A stretch of 64,000 nucleotides of DNA from Paracoccus nototheniae (GTDB lineage: Bacteria; Pseudomonadota; Alphaproteobacteria; Rhodobacterales; Rhodobacteraceae). The notes under the pieces were generated by a model that saw only the letters and a list, made by a program, of their open reading frames with translations, did not search any database and was not told the origin of the DNA. Location of the stretch: contig NZ_RQRT01000014.1 of assembly GCF_004335005.1 (NCBI RefSeq), positions 1-64,000 of the forward strand. Direction: 5' to 3'. The position numbers and the translations under genes were made by a program. Below are positions 39,319-47,433 of the stretch, piece by piece (position 1 is the first letter of the stretch; every line of letters begins with the position of its first letter).

Positions 39319-39344
39319 AACGCCGCGCCCTAGGGCGCGGCGTT
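39319..39344. terminator. Perfect palindrome between convergent genes, likely bidirectional terminator
   Basis: AACGCCGCGCCC and GGGCGCGGCGTT form a 12-bp perfect stem with TA at the centre. It lies between the convergent acyltransferase and rpmE. T runs on either side are short, so termination strength is uncertain. Confidence 0.7.
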
Positions 39345-39367
39345 CGCGATGTCGATAGCGGCAGGGA

Positions 39368-39589
39368 TCAGAAGCCCAGACCGGCGTATTTCGACTTGAA
39401 CTTGGACACGCGGCCACCGGCGTCCATCAGACGGCCCGAGCCGCCCGTCCAGGCCGGGTGCGAGGTCGGATCGATGTCCAGCGTCATGGTGGCGCCATCG
39501 GCACCCCAGGTCGACCGCGTGGGATAGGTCGTCCCGTCGGTCATCTTGACCTCGATCATGTGGTAGTCGGGATGGATCTCTTTTTTCAT
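39368..39589 (-). CDS. rpmE: 50S ribosomal protein L31
   Basis: L31 of 73 residues with [19 protein letters not shown] at the start and [16 protein letters not shown] at the end. It has no cysteines, so it is the zinc-free form common in Rhodobacterales. It ends the minus-strand run rpsP-rimM-trmD-rplS-rpmE. Confidence 0.96.
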   Translation of the reverse strand: MKKEIHPDYHMIEVKMTDGTTYPTRSTWGADGATMTLDIDPTSHPAWTGGSGRLMDAGGRVSKFKSKYAGLGF

Positions 39590-39603
39590 GGCGTGACCTC
39601 TGC

Positions 39604-39987
39604 TCAGGCTTTCGCGTCCGACAGCGGACGATAGTTGGTCTTTTCGACGATGCGGGCGGATTTGCCGCGACGATCACGCAGATAGTACAGCTTGGCGCGA
39701 CGGACCTTGCCGCGACGAACGACTTCGATCGTGGCGATGTTGGTCGAATACAGCGGGAAGACGCGTTCCACGCCCTCGCCAAAGCTGATCTTGCGCACGG
39801 TAAAGCTGGCGGCGATGCCGCTGCCGCCCTTGCGCGAGATGCAGACGCCCTCATAGTTCTGAACGCGGGTACGGGTACCCTCGGTCACTTTGTAGCCGAC
39901 ACGGATCGTGTCGCCAGCCCGGAAATCGGGGATGGCCTTGCCAAGCTCGGCAATCTGCTCGGCTTCGAGTTGTGCGATCAGGTTCAT
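39604..39987 (-). CDS. rplS: 50S ribosomal protein L19
   Basis: L19 of 127 residues, at the interface with the 30S subunit. It has the conserved [13 protein letters not shown] and the [14 protein letters not shown] and [23 protein letters not shown] blocks (each split across the chain). The ATG overlaps the trmD stop by four bases. Length is slightly longer at the C-terminus than the E. coli protein (115). Confidence 0.97.
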   Translation of the reverse strand: MNLIAQLEAEQIAELGKAIPDFRAGDTIRVGYKVTEGTRTRVQNYEGVCISRKGGSGIAASFTVRKISFGEGVERVFPLYSTNIATIEVVRRGKVRRAKLYYLRDRRGKSARIVEKTNYRPLSDAKA

Positions 39988-40919
39988 CGCTTTGGTTCCT
40001 TGTCATGCTCGCGGTATATCCGCGATTGGTCTGATGCGCCCGAGCGCTGTCGGTTCTTAGCCGGGTCCACATGCGTCTCTGCATATGCCCGCCACAGATC
40101 GGGGCGGCGTTCTTGTGTCAGCCTTTCGGCCTCACCGGACCGCCATGCCGCGATGGCTGCGTGATTGCCCGATAACAGCACGGGCGGTATCTCGCGGCCA
40201 TCCCACAGGGCGGGCTTGGTGAACTGCGGCGCTTCCAGAAGACCCCGGTTGCCGATGGAAAAGGACTCCTCGGCCAGAGAATCGTGATTGCCCAGCACGC
40301 GCGGTATAAGCCGGACTGTCGCGTCGATCAAGACCTGAGCGGCGATCTCTCCTCCGGTCAGGACATAATCGCCGATGCTGACCTCTTCGATGGCGTGGGC
40401 GTCCAGAACGCGCTGGTCGATCCCTTCGAACCGGCCGCAGATCAGGGTGACGCCGGGGCCTGTCGCCAGATCGCGCGCACGGGCCTGGGTCAGGGGCTTG
40501 CCGCGCGGCGACATGTAAAGGATGGGCAGGCCCGGTCCGGCGGTCCGCAGCGCCGCGTCCAGCACATCGGCGCGGATCACCATGCCCGCACCGCCGCCTG
40601 CAGGCGTGTCGTCCACATTGCGGTGCCGTCCCATGCCGAAGTCGCGCAAGGGGATCGTCTGCATGTTCCACAGCCCCTGCGCCAGCGCCTTGCCGGTCAG
40701 CGACAGGCCCAGAATGCCGGGAAAGGCCTCGGGGAAGAGCGTGATGATCCGCGCGGTCCAGGCACCCCTGACCTGCGGCTCGGCCATCAGTTCGCGCGGC
40801 TTGAGGCTGGCGCGGATCGACAGGCGGCCGTGCGATTTGGGCGCATTCTGTCCGGGTTGATCAGGGCCAGCCTGATCAGGTCCGGGATGACCCGGTCCGG
40901 GCTGGTCCGGATCGCTCAT
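39984..40919 (-). CDS. trmD: tRNA (guanine-37-N1)-methyltransferase TrmD with N-terminal extension
   Basis: TrmD methylates G37 of tRNAs reading CNN codons. The SPOUT knot shows [26 protein letters not shown] and [13 protein letters not shown]. The first ATG overlaps the rimM stop (ATGA) but gives about 55 residues before the family start at [13 protein letters not shown], including a low-complexity Asp-Pro-Gly-Gln repeat ([13 protein letters not shown]). An internal ATG at 40787 ([10 protein letters not shown]) would remove most of it. Which start is used is open; coupling to rimM favours the long form. Confidence 0.93.
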   Translation of the reverse strand: MSDPDQPGPGHPGPDQAGPDQPGQNAPKSHGRLSIRASLKPRELMAEPQVRGAWTARIITLFPEAFPGILGLSLTGKALAQGLWNMQTIPLRDFGMGRHRNVDDTPAGGGAGMVIRADVLDAALRTAGPGLPILYMSPRGKPLTQARARDLATGPGVTLICGRFEGIDQRVLDAHAIEEVSIGDYVLTGGEIAAQVLIDATVRLIPRVLGNHDSLAEESFSIGNRGLLEAPQFTKPALWDGREIPPVLLSGNHAAIAAWRSGEAERLTQERRPDLWRAYAETHVDPAKNRQRSGASDQSRIYREHDKEPKR

Positions 40920-41434
40920 TCGCTGTCCGAACCGGCGTCGTCCGGGCCGGGCGGGTCGGCCACGATGCGCCGGGCGGCCAGATCGACCGTGGGCACGATC
41001 GCGCGGGTAAAGGGCAGCATCAGGATCTGGCTGCCGCCCACGATCTCGATGATATCGCCGGCACCGTGGTCATAAAGCGCCCGCACCCTGCCCAGAGGCT
41101 TGCCGCCGGTATCCACGACATCCAGCCCGATCAGATCGGCGTGGTAGAATTCATCGTCGGGAAGCGAGGGAAGGGCCGCGCGCGGTGCCCACAGGGTCAC
41201 GCCGCGCAGGGCGTCGGCGTCTTCCTTGGTGGCGACACCCTTGATCCGGGCGCCAAGAGCACCCGACACTTCGCGGGTCAGCGAGATGTCGAAACGGCGC
41301 GAGCCGTCCTCGGTGGTCAGCGGCGTGTAGGTCGCGATATCGACGGGGTCCGAGCAGAAGCTTTTCAGCCGCACCTCGCCATGGACCCCGAAGGCTCCGG
41401 CGATTGCGCCGACGCAGATACGGTCGTCCGTCAT
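40916..41434 (-). CDS. rimM: Ribosome maturation factor RimM
   Basis: RimM binds S19 and helps 30S maturation. The 172-residue protein starts with [21 protein letters not shown], the usual N-terminal barrel signature, and has a PRC-barrel C-terminal domain with [25 protein letters not shown] seven bases before the ATG is the likely ribosome binding site. It lies between rpsP and trmD in the usual order. Confidence 0.95.
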   Translation of the reverse strand: MTDDRICVGAIAGAFGVHGEVRLKSFCSDPVDIATYTPLTTEDGSRRFDISLTREVSGALGARIKGVATKEDADALRGVTLWAPRAALPSLPDDEFYHADLIGLDVVDTGGKPLGRVRALYDHGAGDIIEIVGGSQILMLPFTRAIVPTVDLAARRIVADPPGPDDAGSDSE

Positions 41435-41455
41435 GTCACACCTTTGCGAAAGGGT

Positions 41456-41478
41456 CCGGCGGGGGCGACCCCCGCCGG
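41456..41478 (-). promoter_or_regulatory. Strong hairpin between rpsP and rimM
   Basis: CCGGCGGGGG and CCCCCGCCGG form a perfect 10-bp stem around CGA, seven bases after the rpsP stop. There is no T run. It may attenuate transcription or protect the rpsP mRNA end, which would allow more S16 than RimM/TrmD; this is inference. Confidence 0.5.
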
Positions 41479-41485
41479 GCGGGGA

Positions 41486-41842
41486 TCATTCGGCTTCGGC
41501 GGGCGCTGCGGCCTTGGCGGCACGTTCGTCGGCACGGGCCTTGGCTTTCTTGCCGGGGACGGCTTTCTTCATGTTCGCGCGCTCGGCCTTGTCCTTGACG
41601 CCGGCAGCTTCCAGAAAGCGCGCGACGCGGTCGGTCGGCTGTGCGCCCTGACCCAGCCAGTACTGGATGCGTTCGATATCCATCTTGACGCGCTCTTCGC
41701 TGTCCTTGGCCAGCAGCGGGTTGTAGGTGCCCAGCTTTTCGATGAAGCGGCCATCGCGCGGCATGCGCGAATCCGAGGCCACGATGGCGTAATGCGGGCG
41801 TTTCTTGCTGCCACCACGGGCAAGGCGGATCTTCATGGACAT
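41486..41842 (-). CDS. rpsP: 30S ribosomal protein S16
   Basis: S16 of 118 residues. The core [23 protein letters not shown] and [12 protein letters not shown] is standard; the C-terminus has an additional Lys/Ala/Glu-rich tail of about 35 residues. AGGAG eight bases upstream supports ATG 41842 over the internal ATG at 41836. Confidence 0.97.
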   Translation of the reverse strand: MSMKIRLARGGSKKRPHYAIVASDSRMPRDGRFIEKLGTYNPLLAKDSEERVKMDIERIQYWLGQGAQPTDRVARFLEAAGVKDKAERANMKKAVPGKKAKARADERAAKAAAPAEAE

Positions 41843-41869
41843 GGGGTCGTCTCCTTGGTTGGCGTCCGG

Positions 41870-42178
41870 TCAGGACTGATAATGTTCGTGGTGCCGGATC
41901 ACTTCGGCGATCACGAAGGTCAGGAATTTGCGCGCGAATTCGGGATCGAGATCCGCTTCGAGCGCAAGGCGTTCCAGCCGCTCGATCTGGCTCGCTTCGC
42001 GCGAGGGATCCGAGGGCGGAAGATCGTGCCGGGCCTTGAGGCGGCCGACGGACTGGGTGTGCTTGAACCGCTCGGCCAGCGTATAGACGAGGATCGCGTC
42101 CAGCCGGTCGATGCTGGCGCGATGGTCGGCCAGCAGGTCGGCGGCGCGGGCATAGTTCAGATCGGCGGCGTCGGTCAT
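41870..42178 (-). CDS. Chorismate mutase, AroQ type (second of two)
   Basis: A 102-residue AroQ-fold protein: LADHRASIDRLDAILVYTLAERFKHTQSVGRLK at the N-terminus, with Arg and Lys in active-site positions, and FVIAEVIRHHEHY at the end. It differs clearly from the copy at 11853. The ATG overlaps the stop of the GNAT gene (ATGA), and rpsP follows 27 bases later. Placement between ffh and rpsP seems usual in this order. Which of the two copies serves Phe/Tyr synthesis is not visible. Confidence 0.87.
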   Translation of the reverse strand: MTDAADLNYARAADLLADHRASIDRLDAILVYTLAERFKHTQSVGRLKARHDLPPSDPSREASQIERLERLALEADLDPEFARKFLTFVIAEVIRHHEHYQS

Positions 42179-42711
42179 GGGGCCTCCGGGGCGGGATGGC
42201 GATAGACGCGGCAGGGCGTGTCGAAGACCGGATGCGGGGCGGCCCGGTCGCGGACGCAGCCAAGCCGTTCGGCCAGCGCGATCGAGCGGGCGTTGTCCGG
42301 GTCGATATAGCTGACGGCGGTGGTCCAACCGAGGGTGGTGAAGGCGTGATGCCGTGCGGCCTGCGCCGCCTCGGCCACAAGGCCCCGGCCTTCGACAGCC
42401 TCGGACCATGCCGACCAGCCCAGTTCATGTTCCGGCCAGCCCTCGGGGAACCACGGGCCGGTCAGGCCCAAGGGCGTGTCGTCGCCCTTGAGGGTGAAGA
42501 CGAACATGCCAAAGCCGCGCATCGCCCAATGGCCGATCACATGGCCGAAGGCGCGCCAGCAGGCGCCGGGTTTCTGTTCACGCCCGCCGCCGATATAGCG
42601 CGCCCGGTCGGAATGCATGAAGCTGCGCCAATGCGGCCAGTCGCCACCCTGCGGCGCGCGCAGGGTCAGACGGTCGGTGGTCAGGATCGGGGTCGGGTCG
42701 AGGCGGATCAT
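42175..42711 (-). CDS. GNAT acetyltransferase
   Basis: A 178-residue N-acetyltransferase with LTTDRLTLRAPQGGDWPHW at the start, the acetyl-CoA region GRGLVAEAAQAARHHAFT near 110-127 and DPDNARSIALAERLGCVRD near 138-156. The start at 42711 has no good ribosome binding site, so it is uncertain; the frame is open to 42921 through a repeat element. It precedes the chorismate mutase with a four-base overlap. Substrate unknown. Confidence 0.82.
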   Translation of the reverse strand: MIRLDPTPILTTDRLTLRAPQGGDWPHWRSFMHSDRARYIGGGREQKPGACWRAFGHVIGHWAMRGFGMFVFTLKGDDTPLGLTGPWFPEGWPEHELGWSAWSEAVEGRGLVAEAAQAARHHAFTTLGWTTAVSYIDPDNARSIALAERLGCVRDRAAPHPVFDTPCRVYRHPAPEAP

Positions 42712-42756
42712 CGGGTCGTGCCTGTGATGGGGGCCGGGCCCTTGGCGGGCGCCGGA

Positions 42757-42804
42757 GCGGGGGCTGTCTGCCCCCGCACCCCCGAGGATATTTTTGCCAA
42801 GATG
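42757..42804. repeat. Dispersed palindromic repeat, copy D
   Basis: Inverted relative to the plus strand: hairpin GCGGGGGC-TGTCT-GCCCCCGC, then CCCCCGAGGATATTT, ending at GCCAAGATG. Read on the minus strand it follows the ffh stop in the same orientation as copies C and E relative to their upstream genes. Confidence 0.78.
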
Positions 42805-42856
42805 AAAGAGCCCCGGGTGCGGGGCGCCGGGTTGGTCCGGGGGAGAAAGGGCTGTG

Positions 42857-44353
42857 TCATTTCTTGCCGAACAGCCCGCCAAGGCCGCCTGGCAGGCCCG
42901 CGCGTCCCAGTTGTCCGCCAAGGCCCTTGGGGTCGGTCAGCATCTTCTGGGCCTCGGCCATCTTGGCGGGGTCCAGATTGTCCATGTCGGGCAGACCGCC
43001 GCCCTTGCCGGTCATGGCGCGCATGGCTTGCTTCATCATGCCGCCCTTGCCCATCTTGCCCAGCTTTTTCATCGTGTCGGCCATCTGCTTCTGCATCTTG
43101 AGCAGCTTGTTCAGGTCGGACACATCCATGCCTGCGCCTGCGGCGATCCGCTTTTTGCGGCTGGCCTGCAGCAGGTCGGGATTGGCGCGTTCCTTTTTCG
43201 TCATCGAACTGATCAGGGCGATCTGATGGCGGACGACCTTGTCGTCATAGCCTGCGGATTCGGCCTGCTTGGCCATCTTGGCCATACCGGGCATCATCCC
43301 CATGACCGATTGCATGCCGCCCATCTTCTGCATCTGTTCCAGCTGGCCGCGCAGGTCGTTCATATTGAACAGACCTTTTTGAAAGCGGCGCATCATGCGT
43401 TCGGCCTGTTCGACCTCGAGCACCTGTTGCGCCTTTTCGACCAGCGCGACGATGTCGCCCATGCCGAGGATGCGGCCCGCGACGCGTTCGGCGTCGAAGG
43501 TTTCCAGCGCGTCCATCTTTTCGCCCAGACCCACGAAGCGGATCGGCTTGCCGGTGACCGCGCGCATCGACAGGGCGGCGCCGCCGCGTCCGTCGCCATC
43601 CATCCGGGTCAGCACGACGCCGGTGATTCCGACCTTGCCGTCGAATTCGGTCGCGACATTCACCGCGTCCTGTCCGGTCAGGCCATCGACGACCAGCAGC
43701 GTCTCGCGCGGGGCCGCGATGTCGCGCACCTGCTGCACCTGCGTCATCAGCGCTTCGTCGATATGCAGCCGTCCGGCGGTGTCCAGCATCACCACGTCAT
43801 AGCCGCCAAGCGAGGCCTGCGTCTTGGCGCGCTGTGCGATCTGCACCGCCGTCTGACCCATCACGATGGGCAGCGTGTCGACGCCGATCTGCTGGCCGAG
43901 GATCGCCAGCTGTTCCATCGCGGCGGGGCGGTTGGTGTCCAGAGAGGCCATCAGCACGCGCTTTTTCTCGCGGTCCTTCAGCCGGAGGGCCAGCTTGGCG
44001 GTCGTCGTCGTCTTGCCCGAACCCTGCAGACCGACCATCAGGATCGCCGAGGGCGGGTTGTCGATGCGCAGCGCCTCGGGGGCGTCATCGCCCTGCAGCA
44101 CGCGGATCAGCTCGTCATGGACGATCTTGACGACCTGCTGGCCGGGGCTGACCGATTTGGTGACCGCCGCGCCGGTGGCCTTGGCGGTGACCGCCTTGAC
44201 GAAATTGCGCGCCACCGGCAGCGAGACATCGGCCTCGAGCAGGGCCGTGCGGACCTCGCGCATGGCGGCGGTGACGTCATCCTCGGACAGGGCGCCCTGT
44301 TTGGTCAGCCGGTCGAAGACGCCGCCCAAGCGGTCGGAAAGGTTCTCGAACAT
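42857..44353 (-). CDS. ffh: Signal recognition particle protein Ffh
   Basis: GTPase of the signal recognition particle that targets nascent membrane proteins to FtsY. The NG domain has the P-loop GLQGSGKT at 108-115, DTAGR and the TRMDGDGRGG motif; the methionine-rich M domain begins near residue 300 and ends in a Gly-rich tail. GAGGAGG lies just before ATG 44353; the frame is open to 44404. Length is 498 residues. Confidence 0.97.
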   Translation of the reverse strand: MFENLSDRLGGVFDRLTKQGALSEDDVTAAMREVRTALLEADVSLPVARNFVKAVTAKATGAAVTKSVSPGQQVVKIVHDELIRVLQGDDAPEALRIDNPPSAILMVGLQGSGKTTTTAKLALRLKDREKKRVLMASLDTNRPAAMEQLAILGQQIGVDTLPIVMGQTAVQIAQRAKTQASLGGYDVVMLDTAGRLHIDEALMTQVQQVRDIAAPRETLLVVDGLTGQDAVNVATEFDGKVGITGVVLTRMDGDGRGGAALSMRAVTGKPIRFVGLGEKMDALETFDAERVAGRILGMGDIVALVEKAQQVLEVEQAERMMRRFQKGLFNMNDLRGQLEQMQKMGGMQSVMGMMPGMAKMAKQAESAGYDDKVVRHQIALISSMTKKERANPDLLQASRKKRIAAGAGMDVSDLNKLLKMQKQMADTMKKLGKMGKGGMMKQAMRAMTGKGGGLPDMDNLDPAKMAEAQKMLTDPKGLGGQLGRAGLPGGLGGLFGKK

Positions 44354-44581
44354 GGGCGGGCCTCCTCTGTTGGCGCCAAAACAGTGATGCCCCCGTGGGC
44401 GCAACGCGCTGACGGGGGGGCGATCCCCGTACCCTACGGGGACCGGAAGGCGATGCTTCCGGGAATCTGAGATTGTTTAGCCAAAAGGCGCTGCCCTGTC
44501 AACGTCGGGCGGCCTTGTGGAAAACCCGCCGCCCCGGCGATCGGGATGGCGGGCGGGTCGGGTCGGTACGCCGTCTGGCGA
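44354..44581 (-). promoter_or_regulatory. azoR-ffh intergenic region with two tandem hairpins
   Basis: The 228-base gap has two adjacent perfect hairpins: CCCCGTA/TACGGGG around CCC at 44427-44443 and CCGGAAG/CTTCCGG around GCGATG at 44444-44463 (approximate edges). They lie downstream of azoR and upstream of ffh, both on the minus strand, and may form the azoR terminator or part of the ffh leader. No SRP RNA signature was found. Confidence 0.4.
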
Positions 44582-45166
44582 TCAGGCGGCGATCTGGTCC
44601 AGCGATGCCTGTGCGCGGGCCATCGCGGCGTCGCGGTCGAAGGCCAGTCCGTCGGCGGCCACGAAGGTCACGTCGGTGATGCCGACAAAGCCCAGCATGT
44701 GGCGCAGATAGCCCGAGGCATGGTCCATATCGGACCCCATCGGGGTTCCGGCGGCGGCATAGGCGATAAAGGCGCGTTTGCCGGTCAGCAGGCCCTCGGG
44801 ACCGGCGGCGGTGTAACGGAAGCTGACGCCCGCGCGGGCGATCTGGTCCAGCCAGTTCTTCAGCTGACCGGGCAGCGAAAAGTTATAGACCGGCAGGCCG
44901 ATGACCAGCACGTCGGCGGCCTGAACTTCGCCCAGCAGCGTGTCCGAGGTCGCGACGCGGTCCTGATGGGCGGGGGTCGGTTCCTCGACGCCGACGCGGA
45001 TCGCCTCGAACCAGGCGGTGTCGATGGCAGGGACGCCCTGGTTCAGGTCGCGATAGATGACGGTGGCGTCGCCATCGGCGTTCAGGCGGGCGACGATCTT
45101 GGCCGTCAGCTGGCGGGTGACCGAGGCGTCGCCGGTGATGGCACTGTCGATGTGAAGGATCTGCAT
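44582..45166 (-). CDS. azoR: FMN-dependent NADH-azoreductase
   Basis: Flavodoxin-fold azo/quinone reductase of the AcpD/AzoR family, 194 residues. Typical are MQILHIDSAITGDASVTRQLT at the start, the FMN-binding GLPVYNFSLPGQLKNWLDQI near 90-110 and SDMDHASGYLRHMLGFVGI near 150. It is divergent from a LysR gene, which is probably its regulator. Physiological role is usually quinone detoxification. Confidence 0.92.
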   Translation of the reverse strand: MQILHIDSAITGDASVTRQLTAKIVARLNADGDATVIYRDLNQGVPAIDTAWFEAIRVGVEEPTPAHQDRVATSDTLLGEVQAADVLVIGLPVYNFSLPGQLKNWLDQIARAGVSFRYTAAGPEGLLTGKRAFIAYAAAGTPMGSDMDHASGYLRHMLGFVGITDVTFVAADGLAFDRDAAMARAQASLDQIAA

Positions 45167-45188
45167 GGGAGGCTCCGTTCGCGGTAAA

Positions 45189-45206
45189 TTCTGCGTTGCA
45201 GCAGAA
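45189..45206. promoter_or_regulatory. Candidate LysR operator between azoR and the LysR gene
   Basis: TTCTGC-GTTGCA-GCAGAA is an inverted repeat with 6-bp perfect arms, 22 bases before the azoR start and about 60 bases before the LysR start. LysR regulators commonly bind such interrupted palindromes near a divergent gene. No experimental support is available from sequence alone. Confidence 0.5.
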
Positions 45207-45268
45207 ATAACCCTATGCACCTGCGAACGAAAGGGCGATAGTCGCGCAGTCTTTGTGCGGGGATGCAC

Positions 45269-46114
45269 ATGAATATTGAATCCTGGGATGATATCAGGGT
45301 GGCGCTGGCCGTGGCGCGCACGGGCACCGTCAGCGGTGCGGCGGTCGAGCTGGGGGTTCACCATGCGACCGTGATCCGGCGCATCGATGCGCTGGAGACC
45401 GCGTTGCGCGCCCGGCTGTTTCAGCGCCACACGCGCGGCTATGCGCTGACCGAGGCGGGGCGCACCCTTTTGGCGGCGGCGGGCGCGGCGGATGAGCGAT
45501 TCGCCCAGATGGCCACGCAGATCGCCGGCGCGGGTGAGCGGATCGAGGGCGAGCTGATCGTGACCTCTCTGCCGGAGCTGGCCGATCTGGCCATGCCGCG
45601 CCTGATCGCGCTGATGAGCAAGCATCCCGACCTGCGTTTGACCTATGCCACCGACACGCGCCTTTACCGGCTGGATGCGGGCGAGGCGCATCTGGCGATT
45701 CGCGCCGGGCCGGAACCGACGGAACCCGATTATGTCGTCCGCAGCATGGGGCGTTTGGGCCATGTCCTTTACGGGTCGGATGCCTATCTGGCGCGATGCG
45801 GTCCGGTCGTCGATCTGCGCGCCCATCGCTTTGCGGTGCCCGGTGCCGAGGCGCGGGGCGCCCCCTATATGCGCTGGCTGATCGGACAGATCGACCCGGA
45901 CAATATCGTGCTGGTGGCCAACGAGGTCGCCGCGCGCGAGGCGGTGGTGCGTGCCGGTCTGGCACTTGGGGCGCTGCCCGCCAGCCGCGCCGCCGGGCTG
46001 GTGCCCGCGCTGACCATGCCGGAATGGGATTCGGCACTGTGGCTGGTCACCCATGTCGATCTGCACCGCACGCCCAAGGTGCAGGCCGCACTGGCCGCGC
46101 TGCGCGAGGGCTGA
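45269..46114 (+). CDS. LysR family transcriptional regulator
   Basis: A 281-residue LysR regulator. The winged helix is WDDIRVALAVARTGTVSGAAVELGVHHATVIRRIDALE (in two parts, residues about 5-43), followed by the substrate-binding domain. GGGG six bases upstream supports ATG 45269; ATG 45263 is also possible. Divergent placement suggests control of azoR, perhaps in response to quinones or other electrophiles; this is inference. Confidence 0.9.
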   Translation: MNIESWDDIRVALAVARTGTVSGAAVELGVHHATVIRRIDALETALRARLFQRHTRGYALTEAGRTLLAAAGAADERFAQMATQIAGAGERIEGELIVTSLPELADLAMPRLIALMSKHPDLRLTYATDTRLYRLDAGEAHLAIRAGPEPTEPDYVVRSMGRLGHVLYGSDAYLARCGPVVDLRAHRFAVPGAEARGAPYMRWLIGQIDPDNIVLVANEVAAREAVVRAGLALGALPASRAAGLVPALTMPEWDSALWLVTHVDLHRTPKVQAALAALREG

Positions 46115-46230
46115 GGGAACCCGTCGCGACGCGGTCCGGGGGAAAGATCCGGGCCGGTGCTGCGCGCCGCGGCTTTCCTTCGCCGCGCGCGCTCGTTAGG
46201 TTTTGCCTCGCATGCAAGGAAAGGCGGCCA

Positions 46231-47001
46231 GTGGCGCATATCATCGTCGTCGGAAACGAAAAGGGCGGATCGGGCAAATCGACCACCTCGATGCATGTGA
46301 CGACCGCTTTGGCGCGGATGGGCCATCGCGTGGGCGGGCTTGATCTGGACGTGCGCCAGCGCAGCTTTGGCCGTTATCTGGAAAACCGCGCGGCCTTTCT
46401 GGCCCGCGAGGGGATCAGCCTGCCGATGCCGGTCATGGGCCATCTGGGCGAGGGTCCGGACCCGCTGACGCCCGCGCTGGAACAGCTGGAACGCGATTGC
46501 GACTTTATCCTGCTGGATTGCCCCGGATCGCATACCCGGCTGAGCCAGATGGCCCATGCGGTGGCCGACACGCTGATCACCCCGATGAATGACAGCTTTG
46601 TCGATTTCGACCTGCTGGCCCGCATGTCGCCCGATGGCGCGGTGCTGGGACCGTCGATCTATGCCGAGATGGTCTGGGCTGCGCGACAGATGCGGGCGCA
46701 GGCGGGGGCGGGGGCGATCGACTGGCTGGTGCTGAGAAACCGCCTTGGCACTCAGCAGATGCACAACAAGCGCAAGGTCGGCGGCGCGCTGACCGATCTG
46801 TCGCGGCGGATCGGCTTTCGCGTGGCGCCGGGATTTTCCGAACGGGTGGTCTTTCGCGAACTGTTCCCGCGCGGGCTGACCCTGCTGGATCTGAAGGATG
46901 TCGGCACCGAGGTGACCAGCATGTCGCATATCGCCGCGCGGCAGGAATTGCGCGATCTGGTGGCCGAACTGAAACTGCCCGGCGTCACGGTCAGCTTTTG
47001 A
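46231..47001 (+). CDS. mipZ: Division-plane positioning ATPase MipZ
   Basis: ParA-like ATPase that inhibits FtsZ near the poles through a gradient set by ParB. The 256-residue protein starts at a GTG with VAHIIVVGNEKGGSGKSTTS; the deviant Walker A is KGGSGKST at 11-18 and the LDLDVRQRSFGRYLENR segment after it is a MipZ hallmark. FILLDCPGSH gives the Walker B/switch region. The upstream open frame within the LysR gene is a shadow. parA and parB are not in the window. Confidence 0.94.
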   Translation: MAHIIVVGNEKGGSGKSTTSMHVTTALARMGHRVGGLDLDVRQRSFGRYLENRAAFLAREGISLPMPVMGHLGEGPDPLTPALEQLERDCDFILLDCPGSHTRLSQMAHAVADTLITPMNDSFVDFDLLARMSPDGAVLGPSIYAEMVWAARQMRAQAGAGAIDWLVLRNRLGTQQMHNKRKVGGALTDLSRRIGFRVAPGFSERVVFRELFPRGLTLLDLKDVGTEVTSMSHIAARQELRDLVAELKLPGVTVSF

Positions 47002-47058
47002 CGGCTGCCCCTGCGGCAAAGGCCCCGCGCGTCTTCGGCGCGGGACCGGCTGCGGGTC

Positions 47059-47295
47059 TCAGGCACCCGGCTTGCGCGACATTCCTTCCTTGCGGCAGAC
47101 CGAGGCGGCCTCGGATGTCTCCATCCCTTCGGGATAGGATAGCGGGCGGTCCCAGATGACCATATCGGGCCGGTACAGCTGACAGGTCACCGGTCCGTCC
47201 GGCGTCGTTATTTCGACCGGGGCCGATTCGTATTTCTGCGTGCAGGCGGTCAGGCCGCCAAGTGCGGCGATCACAAATCCAACTTTGTAAAACAT
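47059..47295 (-). CDS. Small lipoprotein of unknown function
   Basis: A 78-residue precursor: MFYKVGFVIAALGGLTAC is a lipoprotein signal with lipobox LTAC (Cys18). The mature part of 60 residues has two more cysteines and no recognised domain. ATG 47295 gives the signal peptide; the frame is open further upstream. It is convergent with mipZ and separated from pdhC by a strong hairpin. Confidence 0.75.
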   Translation of the reverse strand: MFYKVGFVIAALGGLTACTQKYESAPVEITTPDGPVTCQLYRPDMVIWDRPLSYPEGMETSEAASVCRKEGMSRKPGA

Positions 47296-47371
47296 GGGGT
47301 ACTCTCGTCTCGGGGCTAAGGGAAAACGACAGCCTTCCGGGACCGGGGGAATTGCCATGCCCGGAAACGAC

Positions 47372-47407
47372 CATCGGCGGCAAAGCTAGTAAGCTTTGCC
47401 GCCGATG
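47372..47407 (-). terminator. Terminator of the pdh operon
   Basis: CATCGGCGGCAAAGCT and AGCTTTGCCGCCGATG form a perfect 16-bp stem around a four-base loop (AGTA on plus). It lies 26 bases after the pdhC stop on the minus strand and is followed there by GTCGTTTCC, a weak T tract. The near-perfect length of the stem makes a terminator or mRNA 3' protector likely. Confidence 0.75.
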
Positions 47408-47433
47408 TCCATAAGTTATTGTTTCTAAACGGT

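Noticed and set aside
44354-44581. SRP RNA gene next to ffh
   Set aside because: The hairpins here lack the conserved GGAAGCAG-type tetraloop and asymmetric loop of SRP RNA.
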